From assembly GCF_014653155.1 (NCBI RefSeq), contig NZ_BNAF01000014.1, positions 37,304 through 101,303 of the forward strand: DNA of 64,000 bases. Reading direction: 5' to 3'. A program made the position numbers and the translations under genes. The DNA comes from Sphingobacterium griseoflavum. Its GTDB lineage: Bacteria > Bacteroidota > Bacteroidia > Sphingobacteriales > Sphingobacteriaceae. The notes under the pieces are model-generated. The model did not search any database. It was not told the origin of the DNA and worked only from the letters and a program-made list of their open reading frames with translations. Shown here in pieces: positions 17,548-26,575 of this stretch (the first letter of the stretch is position 1; each line of letters starts with the position of its first letter).

Positions 17548-18222
17548 ATGGTTGAGGTATTGTATGTAGAAGACGAAACAAGCTTGGCATTGATTGTGGC
17601 GGACAGTTTGGAAGCCCACGGTTTTCGCATAGTCCACAAGCAGAACGGTCGTGATGCCGTTATTGCATTTAAACATAAAAAGCCGGATATTGTGGTGTTG
17701 GATATCATGATGCCTATGATGGACGGATTTTCTGTTGCGCAGGAAATTCGCAAAATAGACATGCATACGCCTATTTTATTCTTGACGGCCATGACACAAA
17801 CCGAAGATGTGGTCAAAGGGTTTCACCTCGGGGCAAACGATTATGTACGTAAGCCTTTCAAAATCGAAGAGCTCATTGTAAGGATCGAAGCCCTCACAAA
17901 AAAGGTAATTATAGGACAGGCACAAAGGCAATACCATATCGGTTACTTTACCTTGGACACCGTCAAATCTACGCTGGCGATGGGCGATACACAAGAGAAG
18001 CTATCCTTCCGAGAGGTGGAGCTGTTGCGTCGGCTTTATGAGCATAAGGATGAAGTGGTACCGCGAGAGGAGATTATCCGTGCATACTGGAATGACGATA
18101 CTTATTTTACGGGACGTAGTCTGGATGTTTTCATCAGTCGGATACGCAAATACCTGTCAAAAGACCAACGCATTAAGATTACCAATATTCGCAGCATTGG
18201 ATATATGTTGACGATTGATTAA
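17548..18222 (+). CDS. OmpR-family response regulator (RprY-like)
   Basis: The 224-residue protein has a receiver domain (YVEDE near residue 6, phospho-acceptor Asp52 in VVLDIMMPMMDG, FLTA with a following Thr/Met, and conserved Lys in YVRKPF). A winged-helix DNA-binding domain (LSFREVELLRRL, then SLDVFISRIRKYL) follows. A longer frame opens inside the kinase gene at 17455, but the conserved receiver begins at ATG 17548, 4 nt after the kinase stop. It probably binds the GTTA repeats in the divergent region (inference). pncA follows after 9 nt. Confidence 0.93.
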   Translation: MVEVLYVEDETSLALIVADSLEAHGFRIVHKQNGRDAVIAFKHKKPDIVVLDIMMPMMDGFSVAQEIRKIDMHTPILFLTAMTQTEDVVKGFHLGANDYVRKPFKIEELIVRIEALTKKVIIGQAQRQYHIGYFTLDTVKSTLAMGDTQEKLSFREVELLRRLYEHKDEVVPREEIIRAYWNDDTYFTGRSLDVFISRIRKYLSKDQRIKITNIRSIGYMLTID

Positions 18223-18231
18223 ATTGGACGG

Positions 18232-18825
18232 ATGAAAGCACTCATCATAGTCGATGTTCAGTATGATTTTTTGCCGAATGGCCGCTTACCAGTTCCTGAA
18301 GGCGATCAAGTCATTGCGCCAATCAATCGAATCCAGGGGAATTATGATGTGGTCGTTGCCACCCAAGACTGGCATCCCCCCGACCACCAAAGTTTTGTTT
18401 CTCAGCATCCGGAATCCAACCTTTACGATAAAATTACTGTGCAAGGTCTCGAACAAGTGATTTGGCCGGACCATTGCGTACAAGGATCGGTTGGTGCGGG
18501 GATCGCAGCCGATCTGGATACGTACCTCGTAGCGGCTATTTTCCGGAAGGGCATGGATCGGGAAATAGATAGTTATTCTGGGTTTTTTGATAATGGATAT
18601 CGGAAGGATACGGGCCTGGCGGGTTATTTGCAGGCGAAGGGAGTTGATGAAGTGCATGTTTGTGGCGTTGCTGCCGATTATTGTGTGTTTTTTACGGCGA
18701 TGGATAGTTTAAGAAAAGGGTTTAAGACTGCTATTGTCCTGGAGGCTACCCGCGCGATTGATCCTCACCTGTTCGCGACCAAACTGGATCTATTTCGCGC
18801 CGAAGGAGGTACAGTTTGTGGATAA
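18232..18825 (+). CDS. pncA: Nicotinamidase/pyrazinamidase
   Basis: This 197-residue hydrolase converts nicotinamide to nicotinate and ammonia for NAD salvage. The catalytic triad is visible: Asp8 in IIVDVQYDF, Lys in FRKGMD near residue 104, and Cys151 in CGVAADYCV. The metal-binding DWHPPDHQSF motif sits near 46, with WPDHCVQGS near 81. Length is typical. It begins 9 nt after the response regulator, so it may be co-transcribed with the two-component genes, though a functional link is not evident. Confidence 0.95.
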   Translation: MKALIIVDVQYDFLPNGRLPVPEGDQVIAPINRIQGNYDVVVATQDWHPPDHQSFVSQHPESNLYDKITVQGLEQVIWPDHCVQGSVGAGIAADLDTYLVAAIFRKGMDREIDSYSGFFDNGYRKDTGLAGYLQAKGVDEVHVCGVAADYCVFFTAMDSLRKGFKTAIVLEATRAIDPHLFATKLDLFRAEGGTVCG

Positions 18826-19033
18826 CGCTCTTTTGTCTTACCCAACCTCATTGTTTGATGATTTTCGCAGGTCGAATGCTTTACTTACGGAATAGGAATC
18901 TCATCCTGCCCGAAAGAACGGAGCAAATGATAGTCGCCGCTTCGTGTTAGGATAGCAGCTTTAAAGAAATGTTTCGGGCGATGTACGGTATCTAGGGGCT
19001 TGCTAAAAAGCATCTAGCGCATAGTAAAATTAA

Positions 19034-19041
19034 TATCTTTG
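19034..19041 (+). promoter_or_regulatory. Possible -7 element for the TetR gene
   Basis: TATCTTTG, an exact TAnnTTTG match, lies 14 nt before the ATG at 19056. No clear -33 element is visible. Confidence 0.45.
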
Positions 19042-19055
19042 TAAAAATATAATGC

Positions 19056-19598
19056 ATGAAAGATACGACGTTAAGCCGTAAGGAGAAAATAATGAAAGTG
19101 GCGCTTTCGCTTTTTGCTACGAAAGGCTACGTGGATACGTCAACGAAAGAAATCTCTGTAGAAGCCGGCGTTTCTGAGGCGCTGATCTTCAAACATTTTG
19201 GCAATAAAGATTCACTCCTTGCCCATATTATTAAAGCAGGTTATCGTCGCGTGCTTTCCCATCATCGGGGTATGATGACTTACAGGAACCCGAAGGAGTT
19301 CCTGCAGAATATGATTTTCCTGCCTAGTAAATTGGTGGCGGAGGAACCTCTTTTTTGGAAGCTTCAGGAGCGGCTTTCGCACAATACGTTTTCAAAACAA
19401 CAGCATGAACAGTTTATGAAGCCTGTGCAACCTGTTTTGGTTAAAGCTTTTACGGAACTTGGGTATCGAGACCCCGAGTTGGAAACACAGTTGCTGTTGC
19501 TGCTGATCGATATGTTATGGAAGCGGGAGGCTAGCGGAGATATTAACAACGGTGTCGTTTTGTCCCAACTCCTAGAGAAAAAATACGAACTTCTGTAG
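19056..19598 (+). CDS. TetR/AcrR family transcriptional regulator
   Basis: The 180-residue protein has an N-terminal TetR helix-turn-helix: ALSLFATKGYVDTSTKEIS, then AGVSEALIFKHFGNKDSLL at about residues 37-55. The C-terminal ligand-binding half is all-helical and not assignable. It probably represses a nearby or distant transport operon. No efflux genes adjoin it, and the next gene is a GH3 enzyme with its own promoter, so the target cannot be named. Confidence 0.9.
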   Translation: MKDTTLSRKEKIMKVALSLFATKGYVDTSTKEISVEAGVSEALIFKHFGNKDSLLAHIIKAGYRRVLSHHRGMMTYRNPKEFLQNMIFLPSKLVAEEPLFWKLQERLSHNTFSKQQHEQFMKPVQPVLVKAFTELGYRDPELETQLLLLLIDMLWKREASGDINNGVVLSQLLEKKYELL

Positions 19599-19637
19599 TG
19601 CGTATTTTTGCGCGATTTCATTTTAAACATGCAAAAA

Positions 19638-19668
19638 TTTGACTTCTTTATTATTTGGCGTATATTCG
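19638..19668 (+). promoter_or_regulatory. Bacteroidota-type promoter of the GH3 gene
   Basis: TTTG at 19638-19641 is followed after 19 nt by TATATTCG at 19661-19668, one mismatch from TAnnTTTG. The element lies 19 nt before ATG 19688 and overlaps the longer TTG-initiated frame, supporting the chosen start. Confidence 0.6.
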
Positions 19669-19687
19669 AAGCGATAAAAGACTAGCT

Positions 19688-21391
19688 ATGATTAAAAAAC
19701 TTTTGCTTTTTTTGGTGGGTGCTTTCCTTGTTGTTACTGCACAAGCGCAGAAGAGGCCTGATTTCGTGCAGGCAATAAACAGCAAAAATGCTTGGGTAGA
19801 TTCTGTGTTCAGTAAGTTGAGCGCAAAAGAGCGTATTGCGCAATTATTTCTTGTACGCGCACATACGAATTTGGGCAAGAAGTATATCGACTCTGTGGCA
19901 CAAGTTATCCGGAAAGAACAGTTGGGCGGCTTAGTTGTCTTTCAGGGCGGTCCGGTGCGTCATGCGCAAATGTTTAATCAATATCAAAAATTAAGCAAGG
20001 TTCCATTATTAATTACGTATGATGGAGAGTGGGGACTTGGCATGCGCATGCCGGACTCTACGTTGTCTTATCCCTACCAAATGACTCTTGGTGCGATACA
20101 GAATGAACACCTAATCTATGAAATGGGACGCCAAGTAGCGCGTGATTTCCAGCGTCTTGGCATGCATTTTAATTTTGCGCCCGTCGTGGATATTAACAAT
20201 AATCCCAAAAATCCGGTTATCAATTTTCGTTCGTTTGGCGATAACAAACATAACGTTACACGGAAGGCAAAGGCATATATGGATGGCATGGTCGACGGAG
20301 GAATTATTGCTTCGTTGAAACACTTTCCAGGGCATGGAGATACCGATGTCGATTCGCACCACGACCTTCCACAGCTAAATTTTTCAAAAAAACGTTTGGA
20401 TACGTTGGAGATTTTTCCGTTTCGAGCCTTGATAAAGGCGGGGGCTCCAGCGATCATGGTGGCACACATGCATATTCCGGCGCTCGACGCTTCACCCAAT
20501 ATCCCTTCTTCTATATCGAAGAAAGTAGTAACAGACTTGCTGCGAAAAGAGCTGGGGTTTAAAGGGCTTACAGTGACTGATGCCATGGATATGAACGGTG
20601 TGAAGAAGTTTTTTCCAAATGGGGAGGCGGATGTTATGGCAATCGAAGCGGGTCATGATTTATTGGAAGTATCTGAAAACAGCGCGCGCGCTATTGATCT
20701 GGTAGAAAAGGCTGTTAAAAGCGGACGGATCAAACAGGCGGATTTAGATCAGCGCGTTAAGCGTGTGCTTGCTGCTAAATATTGGGTGGGGCTGCACCAG
20801 TACCGGCCTGTGCCCATGCAGCAGCTATATAGCGACCTAAACGGCAATCCCGCGAAACAACTGGTACAGCGCCTAGCGGATGCTGCTGTAACCGTATTGA
20901 AAGCCGATAGGCGCATGAAAACATTTGATCGTCGCGCGGAAACAGCTATTGTATCGGTCGGTATCGGACAGGCACAGGATTTCGAGAAGGAAATAGCGAC
21001 GCAGCTCACGGAAAAGAACCACTTTTATATTACCGGCAAAGAGACAGAGGAAGAATTAAAAGATTTGTTGAAGCAGATTCGAGGTGCTAGACAAATCTTA
21101 CTTGCCATACACGACAACAGATCCCGCCCTAGAAGTGAATCAGACTTGTCCGAAGATGTTCGCGAGTTTATCGATAAGCTTGCCGGTAGACGGACGATCA
21201 CCCTCATGTTTACCAATCCGTATATGCTGGATAACCTTTCGGTAGATCGAAGCAGTGGCATTATCATGGCGTATCAGAATGATAGTTTTATGCAGAAGGC
21301 CGCAGTTAAGCTACTTTTAGGACAGATCAAAGCCCAGGGCAAACTGCCCGTCACTATCAACAAGAAGTTTCAATATGGAGATGGTCTCTAG
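19688..21391 (+). CDS. NagZ-like GH3 beta-N-acetylglucosaminidase, exported
   Basis: The 567-residue protein has a Sec signal peptide (LLLFLVGAFLVVTAQAQ). The GH3 domain includes the NagZ-type loop KHFPGHGDTDVDSHHDLP at about residues 212-229, whose His/Asp act as the general acid/base dyad. The nucleophile is Asp298 in VTDAMDMNGV. A GH3 C-terminal-like domain follows, ending LPVTINKKFQYGDGL. It should release terminal GlcNAc from GlcNAc-MurNAc muropeptides in the periplasm or outside. Many Bacteroidota homologues continue into a beta-lactamase-like domain; this one stops where that domain would begin. Stands alone, about 10 kb from the peptidoglycan locus. Confidence 0.87.
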   Translation: MIKKLLLFLVGAFLVVTAQAQKRPDFVQAINSKNAWVDSVFSKLSAKERIAQLFLVRAHTNLGKKYIDSVAQVIRKEQLGGLVVFQGGPVRHAQMFNQYQKLSKVPLLITYDGEWGLGMRMPDSTLSYPYQMTLGAIQNEHLIYEMGRQVARDFQRLGMHFNFAPVVDINNNPKNPVINFRSFGDNKHNVTRKAKAYMDGMVDGGIIASLKHFPGHGDTDVDSHHDLPQLNFSKKRLDTLEIFPFRALIKAGAPAIMVAHMHIPALDASPNIPSSISKKVVTDLLRKELGFKGLTVTDAMDMNGVKKFFPNGEADVMAIEAGHDLLEVSENSARAIDLVEKAVKSGRIKQADLDQRVKRVLAAKYWVGLHQYRPVPMQQLYSDLNGNPAKQLVQRLADAAVTVLKADRRMKTFDRRAETAIVSVGIGQAQDFEKEIATQLTEKNHFYITGKETEEELKDLLKQIRGARQILLAIHDNRSRPRSESDLSEDVREFIDKLAGRRTITLMFTNPYMLDNLSVDRSSGIIMAYQNDSFMQKAAVKLLLGQIKAQGKLPVTINKKFQYGDGL

Positions 21392-21614
21392 CGCATTGTT
21401 CGTGTAGATGGTGTATAGGGCGTAGCTTCGATAAGAGACAATTTGCCCCCATGTCGATCGGAAGCCGCAAAAAACTAAGGAGCCATTCTGCAAATTTTTT
21501 AACGAAATTTGCTAGTTGTTAGGATATTGCTAACGGTTGTTGCTAAAAATTGAGGCTAGTAATAGAGGATATTGTCATAGAAAACGATATTTTTGTGAGA
21601 GCTTAAATTTGGAA

Positions 21615-23042
21615 ATGGCAAACGAGCGAATCTCTATTTTTGATATGTTTAAAATTGGTATCGGACCATCCAGTTCGCATACCCTAGGTCCTTGGCGCGC
21701 TGCGCAACGTTTTATAACGGTGTTAAAAGGTAGAAACGTCTTGAACAGCACCGTCGGCATCCATATCTTGCTTTATGGTTCCTTAGCAAAAACCGGGATC
21801 GGTCATGGAACGGATATTGCCACCTTACTTGGGCTTAGCGGTGATGACCCAGTTACGTTTGATGTCTATCAAGTGATGCCAAAAGTGCATCACATCAAAA
21901 CATCAGGACGTATTAATCTGGGAGGCGAGCGAGATATTCCTTTTTCCTACCAGTCCGATTTGCTTTTTCTCTATGCAGAAAGTCTTCCCTTTCATCCGAA
22001 TGCAGTTACGTTTCAAGCATTCTTGGAAGATGGTACGGCAGTTTCAGAAACGTACTATTCGATTGGGGGGGGATTTGTGGTGCAAGAGGGAGATGCAGAT
22101 GGTGTGTTGAGCGAGGTAGACCTCCCTTTTCCGGTAGATACGGCACAAGAGTTGATGGTTTGGTGCATGCGTACCGGGTTGAAGATCTCGGAACTTGTGC
22201 TGGAGAACGAACTGTCGTGGCGAAATGAAGAAGAAACCAAAGCTGGCATCCTGCAGATATTCCATACCATTAAGGATTGCATCTACAAAGGCTGCCATAC
22301 GGCGGGGATATTGCCTGGAGGCCTACTCGTAGAACGTCGGGCTGCCAAGATGAACCAACGCCTGTTGAAAGGACGGCCATATCGTGATTACGATTCTTGG
22401 CTTGAGGCCATACGCGAAGGAGGAAAGGATTTCGGTTATATCTTGGATTGGGTAAGCTGTTTCGCTTTGGCCGTAAATGAAGAAAATGCTTCCTTCGGAA
22501 GGGTTGTCACCGCACCCACAAATGGTGCATCTGGTGTTATTCCGGCAGTATTGCAATACTATATCACCTTTCACAACGCTTACGGGGAAGACAAAATCAC
22601 GCAGTTTATTGCAACGGCATCCGAAATTGGATCCATCTTCAAAAAAGGAGCTACCATATCGGCCGCCATGGGTGGCTGTCAAGCAGAAATTGGGGTGTCC
22701 TCGGCAATGGCTGCCGGCGCATTGACCGAATGCTTGGGCGGATCACAGCGACAGGTATTGATGGCTGCCGAGATTGCGATGGAGCATCACCTTGGGCTTA
22801 CCTGCGATCCTATCGGCGGCTTGGTACAGATCCCCTGTATCGAGCGGAACACGATGGGTGCTGTCAAGGCTATAACCGCCGCACAATTGGCGTTAAATTC
22901 CAATCCGGATAAAGCAAAGGTTAGTTTAGATGCGGTGGTCAGCACCATGTGGGAGACCGCGCAGGATATGAATATAAAATACAAGGAGACCGCGGATGGC
23001 GGATTGGCCATCAAGGTCCCATTAAGTTTGCCGGAATGTTAG
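21615..23042 (+). CDS. sdaA: L-serine ammonia-lyase, iron-sulfur dependent, single chain
   Basis: The 475-residue enzyme deaminates L-serine to pyruvate. The N-terminal SISIFDMFK-like start followed by IGIGPSSSHTLGPWRAA is diagnostic. The alpha part has APTNGASGVIPAVL, KKGATISAAMGGCQAEIG and LTCDPIGGLVQIPCIERN, supplying the Fe-S cysteines. Alpha and beta domains are fused, as in E. coli SdaA. A longer TTG/ATG frame opens at 21537, but ATG 21615 gives the usual N-terminus. It is cytoplasmic with no operon partner upstream. Confidence 0.95.
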   Translation: MANERISIFDMFKIGIGPSSSHTLGPWRAAQRFITVLKGRNVLNSTVGIHILLYGSLAKTGIGHGTDIATLLGLSGDDPVTFDVYQVMPKVHHIKTSGRINLGGERDIPFSYQSDLLFLYAESLPFHPNAVTFQAFLEDGTAVSETYYSIGGGFVVQEGDADGVLSEVDLPFPVDTAQELMVWCMRTGLKISELVLENELSWRNEEETKAGILQIFHTIKDCIYKGCHTAGILPGGLLVERRAAKMNQRLLKGRPYRDYDSWLEAIREGGKDFGYILDWVSCFALAVNEENASFGRVVTAPTNGASGVIPAVLQYYITFHNAYGEDKITQFIATASEIGSIFKKGATISAAMGGCQAEIGVSSAMAAGALTECLGGSQRQVLMAAEIAMEHHLGLTCDPIGGLVQIPCIERNTMGAVKAITAAQLALNSNPDKAKVSLDAVVSTMWETAQDMNIKYKETADGGLAIKVPLSLPEC

Positions 23043-23092
23043 GACGATGCAGGAGTCAGCTTGGGATGGCGATAGGCGTGATGATTAATTTT

Positions 23093-23099
23093 GGAGGTG
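23093..23099 (+). promoter_or_regulatory. Strong Shine-Dalgarno sequence fixing the MBL gene start
   Basis: GGAGGTG lies 6 nt upstream of ATG 23106. Strong SD sequences are uncommon in this window, and this one selects 23106 over the TTG at 23091. Confidence 0.65.
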
Positions 23100-23105
23100 T
23101 TTGTT

Positions 23106-23951
23106 ATGAGATATAGTGCGTTAGCGTCAGGAAGTAATGGAAACAGCTATTATGTAGCGAATGGGGATGATGCGGTGCTCGTGGACGTCGGCATCAATAC
23201 CAAGCATATGGAGTTACGGATGGGTAAGCTCGGGATTGATCCTGCGAGCATTGCGGCTATTTTCATAACCCATGAGCATAGCGACCACATCCGCGGATTA
23301 TCCGTGTTTTGCAAACGGTATCAGATACCGGTATACCTGACAGCGGGTTCCTACCAAGGGTCGCGCTTGCATCTTCCGGATTACTTAGTGCATATCATAC
23401 AACCCAATGCCAAGATCGATATAGGTTCTATTAGCGTATATGGTATCCCGAAATACCATGATGCCAAAGAACCCTGCAGTTTCCTGATTAGCAATGGTAT
23501 GTTTAACATCGGCATCCTAACCGATTTAGGAAGACTATGCGACAACGTAAAACATGTGGTCAAGCATGCTGATGTGTTGCTGCTGGAGGCGAATTACGAT
23601 GAAGAGATGCTGGAGAAGGGGCGCTATTCTTTCTACCTCAAAAATCGCATTCGCAGTGGATGGGGACATATTTCCAACAAGCTTTCGCTCGAGGTGTTTC
23701 TCGAAAATCGAACGCCGCGCCTACGACATCTCATCCTATCTCATCTTTCAGGGCAGAACAATAAGGTGGATCTTGTTTATCAAACCTTTGCCCCCCACTG
23801 TGCAGATATCAAACTTTCCGTTGCCACCCGTTACGAAGAAACTGAGCTTTTTGATTTGCATGCCCTGTCCCAAACGAAGCATGTAGAAACCCAGCTGAAA
23901 AAAAGCAGCGTTCACCAAACAAGTTTATTTGCAAAGGCGGAGGAAGCTTAA
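23106..23951 (+). CDS. MBL-fold metallo-hydrolase, YycJ/WalJ-like
   Basis: The 281-residue metallo-beta-lactamase-fold protein has the zinc motif THEHSDHIRG near residue 57. SALASGSNGNSYYV at the N-terminus and LLLEANYDEEML near 156 are typical of the YycJ/WalJ group, along with HLILSHLSGQNN. Family members are proposed 5'-to-3' DNA exonucleases linked to mismatch repair; the exact role here is inference. It is cytoplasmic. A small HTH gene starts 23 nt downstream, and a hairpin overlaps its stop codon. Confidence 0.87.
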   Translation: MRYSALASGSNGNSYYVANGDDAVLVDVGINTKHMELRMGKLGIDPASIAAIFITHEHSDHIRGLSVFCKRYQIPVYLTAGSYQGSRLHLPDYLVHIIQPNAKIDIGSISVYGIPKYHDAKEPCSFLISNGMFNIGILTDLGRLCDNVKHVVKHADVLLLEANYDEEMLEKGRYSFYLKNRIRSGWGHISNKLSLEVFLENRTPRLRHLILSHLSGQNNKVDLVYQTFAPHCADIKLSVATRYEETELFDLHALSQTKHVETQLKKSSVHQTSLFAKAEEA

Positions 23952-23972
23952 GGTTTCCAAAAAAAAACCTTA
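23949..23972 (+). other. Stem-loop spanning the MBL stop codon and next gene's leader
   Basis: TAAGGTTT (23949-23956) pairs perfectly with AAACCTTA (23965-23972) around an A-rich 8-nt loop. It includes the TAA stop of the MBL gene and ends 2 nt before the next ATG. It could affect translation of the downstream gene. There is no U tract, so it is not a normal terminator. Confidence 0.5.
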
Positions 23973-23974
23973 CC

Positions 23975-24355
23975 ATGACCATAAAGGAACGCGTGTTGCA
24001 TATCGCTAAACAAAAGGGACTTCAAAAAGTAAGTTTTTTTCAAGATTTGGGTATATCCTATGCAAATTTTAAAGGGCCGCAAAAGCGGTCAGCATTAAGT
24101 TCAGATACGCTCGTTACCATTCTACAAAGATACCCAGATGTCGACCCTGTTTGGCTGTTGATGGGTGAAGGAACGATGATGCGCACATCCGTGACGCGCC
24201 CTGAGCAGGGAGATGGTTCGGTAGAAAGCAATCAAAAAGGCGAGCCACTGCATGCTGCTTTACAACAAGCGGTATCCGCTCAGGAAAAAACCATCAAGCT
24301 TCTAGAGCAACAGGTTAGTTTATTGGAACAAGAACTAAGGGCCTGTAGAAAATAA
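23975..24355 (+). CDS. Small HTH (phage-repressor-like) protein with C-terminal coiled coil
   Basis: The 126-residue protein has an N-terminal helix-turn-helix-like region resembling short Bacteroidota XRE/CI-like proteins. TIKERVLHIAKQKG starts it, and YPDVDPVWLLMGEGTMM near residues 48-64 is the telltale 'W-L-L-x-G-E-G' end of that domain. Residues about 93-124 form a heptad-like coiled coil (EKTIKLLEQQVSLLEQEL), probably for oligomerisation. No target is evident. It is co-directional with and close to the MBL gene and convergent with lipB (11-nt gap). Confidence 0.7.
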   Translation: MTIKERVLHIAKQKGLQKVSFFQDLGISYANFKGPQKRSALSSDTLVTILQRYPDVDPVWLLMGEGTMMRTSVTRPEQGDGSVESNQKGEPLHAALQQAVSAQEKTIKLLEQQVSLLEQELRACRK

Positions 24356-24366
24356 TCGAAGATGGT

Positions 24367-25092
24367 TTATGGTAAAGGTATGTTTTGTGGATGCTCGAAC
24401 AATTGCATGCCAAATAGTTCGGCAATATGTGTTTTAAGTATCTCCTTCACTTCGTCCATGTCCAGTTTGCGGCCGAGCTCGCGTGCTAGCGACGTGACGT
24501 CTTTGTCATCAATTCCACAAGGAATAATGTGCGTAAAGTAGCTCAGGTCTGTGTTAACATTAAAGGCAAATCCATGCATGGTCACCCAGCGTGATGCACG
24601 TACACCCATTGCGCAGATCTTTCTTGCCTTATCGTTATCTGCATCAATCCACACCCCCGTGAAGCCATCGTAACGGCCAGTTGCGATTCCGTAATCTGCA
24701 CAGGTGCGAATAACGGCTTCTTCCAAAGTGCGTAAATACCGGTGGATGTCCGTGAAAAAATTATCCAGATCAATAATGGGATAACCTACGATTTGGCCTG
24801 GACCGTGGTAGGTGATATCTCCACCACGATTGATCTTATGAAAAGTAGCTTGTTTGGCCCGGAGACCATCCTCGTCCAACAGCAGGTACTCCGGATGTCC
24901 ACTCTTGCCTAAGGTGTAAACATGTGGGTGCTCGGTAAAGATGAGGTAATTCGGAGTAGCACGATCTGTTTTGTTGATTACATTGTCATGCTTGATAGCG
25001 ACCGTACCCGAAAAAACGGCTTCCTGTTTGTCCCAGGCTTCTTGGTATTCAACCAATCCCCAATCTATGAATTGAACGTTTTTGTTTTGCAT
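24367..25092 (-). CDS. lipB: Octanoyltransferase (lipoate biosynthesis)
   Basis: The 241-residue enzyme moves octanoyl from acyl carrier protein to lipoyl-dependent enzymes. Signature motifs: RGGDITYHGPGQIVGYPI near residue 85, the catalytic Lys in KICAMGVRASRW and the catalytic Cys in HIIPCGI. Length is typical. It is cytoplasmic and monocistronic as far as can be seen; lipA is not in the window. Confidence 0.96.
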   Translation of the reverse strand: MQNKNVQFIDWGLVEYQEAWDKQEAVFSGTVAIKHDNVINKTDRATPNYLIFTEHPHVYTLGKSGHPEYLLLDEDGLRAKQATFHKINRGGDITYHGPGQIVGYPIIDLDNFFTDIHRYLRTLEEAVIRTCADYGIATGRYDGFTGVWIDADNDKARKICAMGVRASRWVTMHGFAFNVNTDLSYFTHIIPCGIDDKDVTSLARELGRKLDMDEVKEILKTHIAELFGMQLFEHPQNIPLP

Positions 25093-25227
25093 GTGTTATT
25101 CCATTACGCCTTCGTTTATTTCAGGCAGCTTGAGTGAGCCAGCGAATAAACGATACAAATTTATGGAATTCGAACCGAAATCTCCCGGATGAATATCCTG
25201 TGGATGTCAAGAGTGGATAAAAACAAT

Positions 25228-25235
25228 TATCTTTG
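25228..25235 (+). promoter_or_regulatory. Possible -7 element for hflX
   Basis: TATCTTTG is an exact TAnnTTTG match, 91 nt before ATG 25327. It lies inside a longer upstream frame that would add 46 unconserved residues, supporting the downstream start. The lipB-hflX intergenic region (25093-25326) otherwise holds nothing I recognise. Confidence 0.45.
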
Positions 25236-25326
25236 TAGGCTTGAGCAAGGTGGAAGCGAATCGATAGCAAGCCAACGAAGACGAAATGGCCTTGCACGAC
25301 GATTGATCAACTTAGTGTGGAATAAT

Positions 25327-26517
25327 ATGGCAAGAACAAAAATATACGATACAGCAATAAAACCCGAAACAGCAGTTTTGGTGTCAGTGATCACGCCGGA
25401 TAGCTCCGAGGTGAAAGCCCATGAGTACCTCGAGGAGCTTGCTTTTTTGGTTGAAACGGCTGGAGGTGTCAATAAGGGCATTTTTACACAGAAATTGGCT
25501 TATCCGGATAGGGCTACTTTTGTAGGGAGTGGCAAATTGGAAGAAATTAAGGCATACATTGTTGCCGAAGGGATCGATATGGTTGTGTTTGATGACGAGC
25601 TATCGCCCTCGCAGCTGCGTAATATTGAGAAGGAATTTCAAATTAAGGTTTTGGACCGTTCGAATCTTATTTTGGACATCTTCGCGCGACATGCCCAAAC
25701 GGCGCAAGCGAAAACGCAGGTTGAGCTTGCCCAGCTGCAATATCTATTGCCCCGTTTAACCCGTATGTGGACTCACTTGGAGCGCCAGCGTGGTGGTATT
25801 GGTATGCGGGGGCCGGGCGAAAGCCAAATTGAGTCGGATAGGCGTATGATTCTGAACAAGATCTCCTTGTTGAAAGATCGGTTGAAGCAAATCGACAAGC
25901 AAAATGAAACGCAACGCAAAAATCGAGGAGAGCTCATCCGCGCTGCTTTGGTCGGGTATACCAATGTCGGAAAATCCACCATCATGAATATGGTTTCCAA
26001 ATCGGATGTCCTGATCGAGAATAAACTTTTCGCGACCTTGGACACTACGGTTAGAAAAGTCGTCATTGACAACCTGCCTTTTTTGCTTTCCGATACCGTA
26101 GGGTTTATCCGCAAATTGCCGCATCATCTCGTGGAATGTTTTAAATCCACTTTGGATGAGGTTCGCGAGGCGGATATTCTCATCCACGTGGTCGATATAT
26201 CCCACCCTAATTTTGAAGACCATATCCTCGCGGTCAATGAAACATTGAAAGAGCTCGGAGCTTTGGATAAACCAGTGATCACCGTTTTTAATAAGATTGA
26301 CGCATACCAACCTGCAGTAACAGCAGATGAGGAGGGGCAAGAGATCAAGACGACATTAGCTGATTTCCGAAACTCCTGGATGGCCAAAAATGCGGATCCC
26401 GCTATCTTTATCTCTGCAACGGACAAGACCAATCTGGAAGAGTTAAAGGAGAAATTATATGAGATTGTGGTAGCGCTGCACAACGTTCGTTATCCATATA
26501 ATAATTTGCTGTACTAA
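25327..26517 (+). CDS. hflX: GTPase HflX
   Basis: The 396-residue ribosome-associated GTPase has an N-terminal HflX domain (FVGSGKLEEI, then DELSPSQLRNIE). The RGGIGMRGPGESQIESDRR segment near residues 154-172 precedes the G domain: GYTNVGKST (G1), DTVGFIRKLPHHLVE (G3), FNKID (G4). It splits or rescues stalled ribosomes. A longer frame from 25189 is open, but the conserved sequence begins at ATG 25327. It is convergent with recG. Confidence 0.95.
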   Translation: MARTKIYDTAIKPETAVLVSVITPDSSEVKAHEYLEELAFLVETAGGVNKGIFTQKLAYPDRATFVGSGKLEEIKAYIVAEGIDMVVFDDELSPSQLRNIEKEFQIKVLDRSNLILDIFARHAQTAQAKTQVELAQLQYLLPRLTRMWTHLERQRGGIGMRGPGESQIESDRRMILNKISLLKDRLKQIDKQNETQRKNRGELIRAALVGYTNVGKSTIMNMVSKSDVLIENKLFATLDTTVRKVVIDNLPFLLSDTVGFIRKLPHHLVECFKSTLDEVREADILIHVVDISHPNFEDHILAVNETLKELGALDKPVITVFNKIDAYQPAVTADEEGQEIKTTLADFRNSWMAKNADPAIFISATDKTNLEELKEKLYEIVVALHNVRYPYNNLLY

Positions 26518-26575
26518 CGAAGAAGGATATGCCTTGGCTTGAAAAGTTGGAGCGGGATATTGATTGGTGTTTTTA

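Noticed and set aside
17220..17816. 198-residue minus-strand frame
   Set aside because: Antisense to the histidine kinase and response regulator, both with intact catalytic motifs.
18826..19055. Possible RNA gene or riboswitch between pncA and the TetR gene
   Set aside because: No convincing stem set, terminator or conserved motif visible; only the -7 element near the TetR start.
21604..21611. TAAATTTG as promoter of sdaA
   Set aside because: It ends 3 nt before the best ATG, so transcription would start inside the gene; the conserved N-terminus argues against a later start.
25189..25326. Extended N-terminus of HflX
   Set aside because: 46 residues without conservation and a good -7 element inside; HflX homologues start at the ATG 25327 equivalent.
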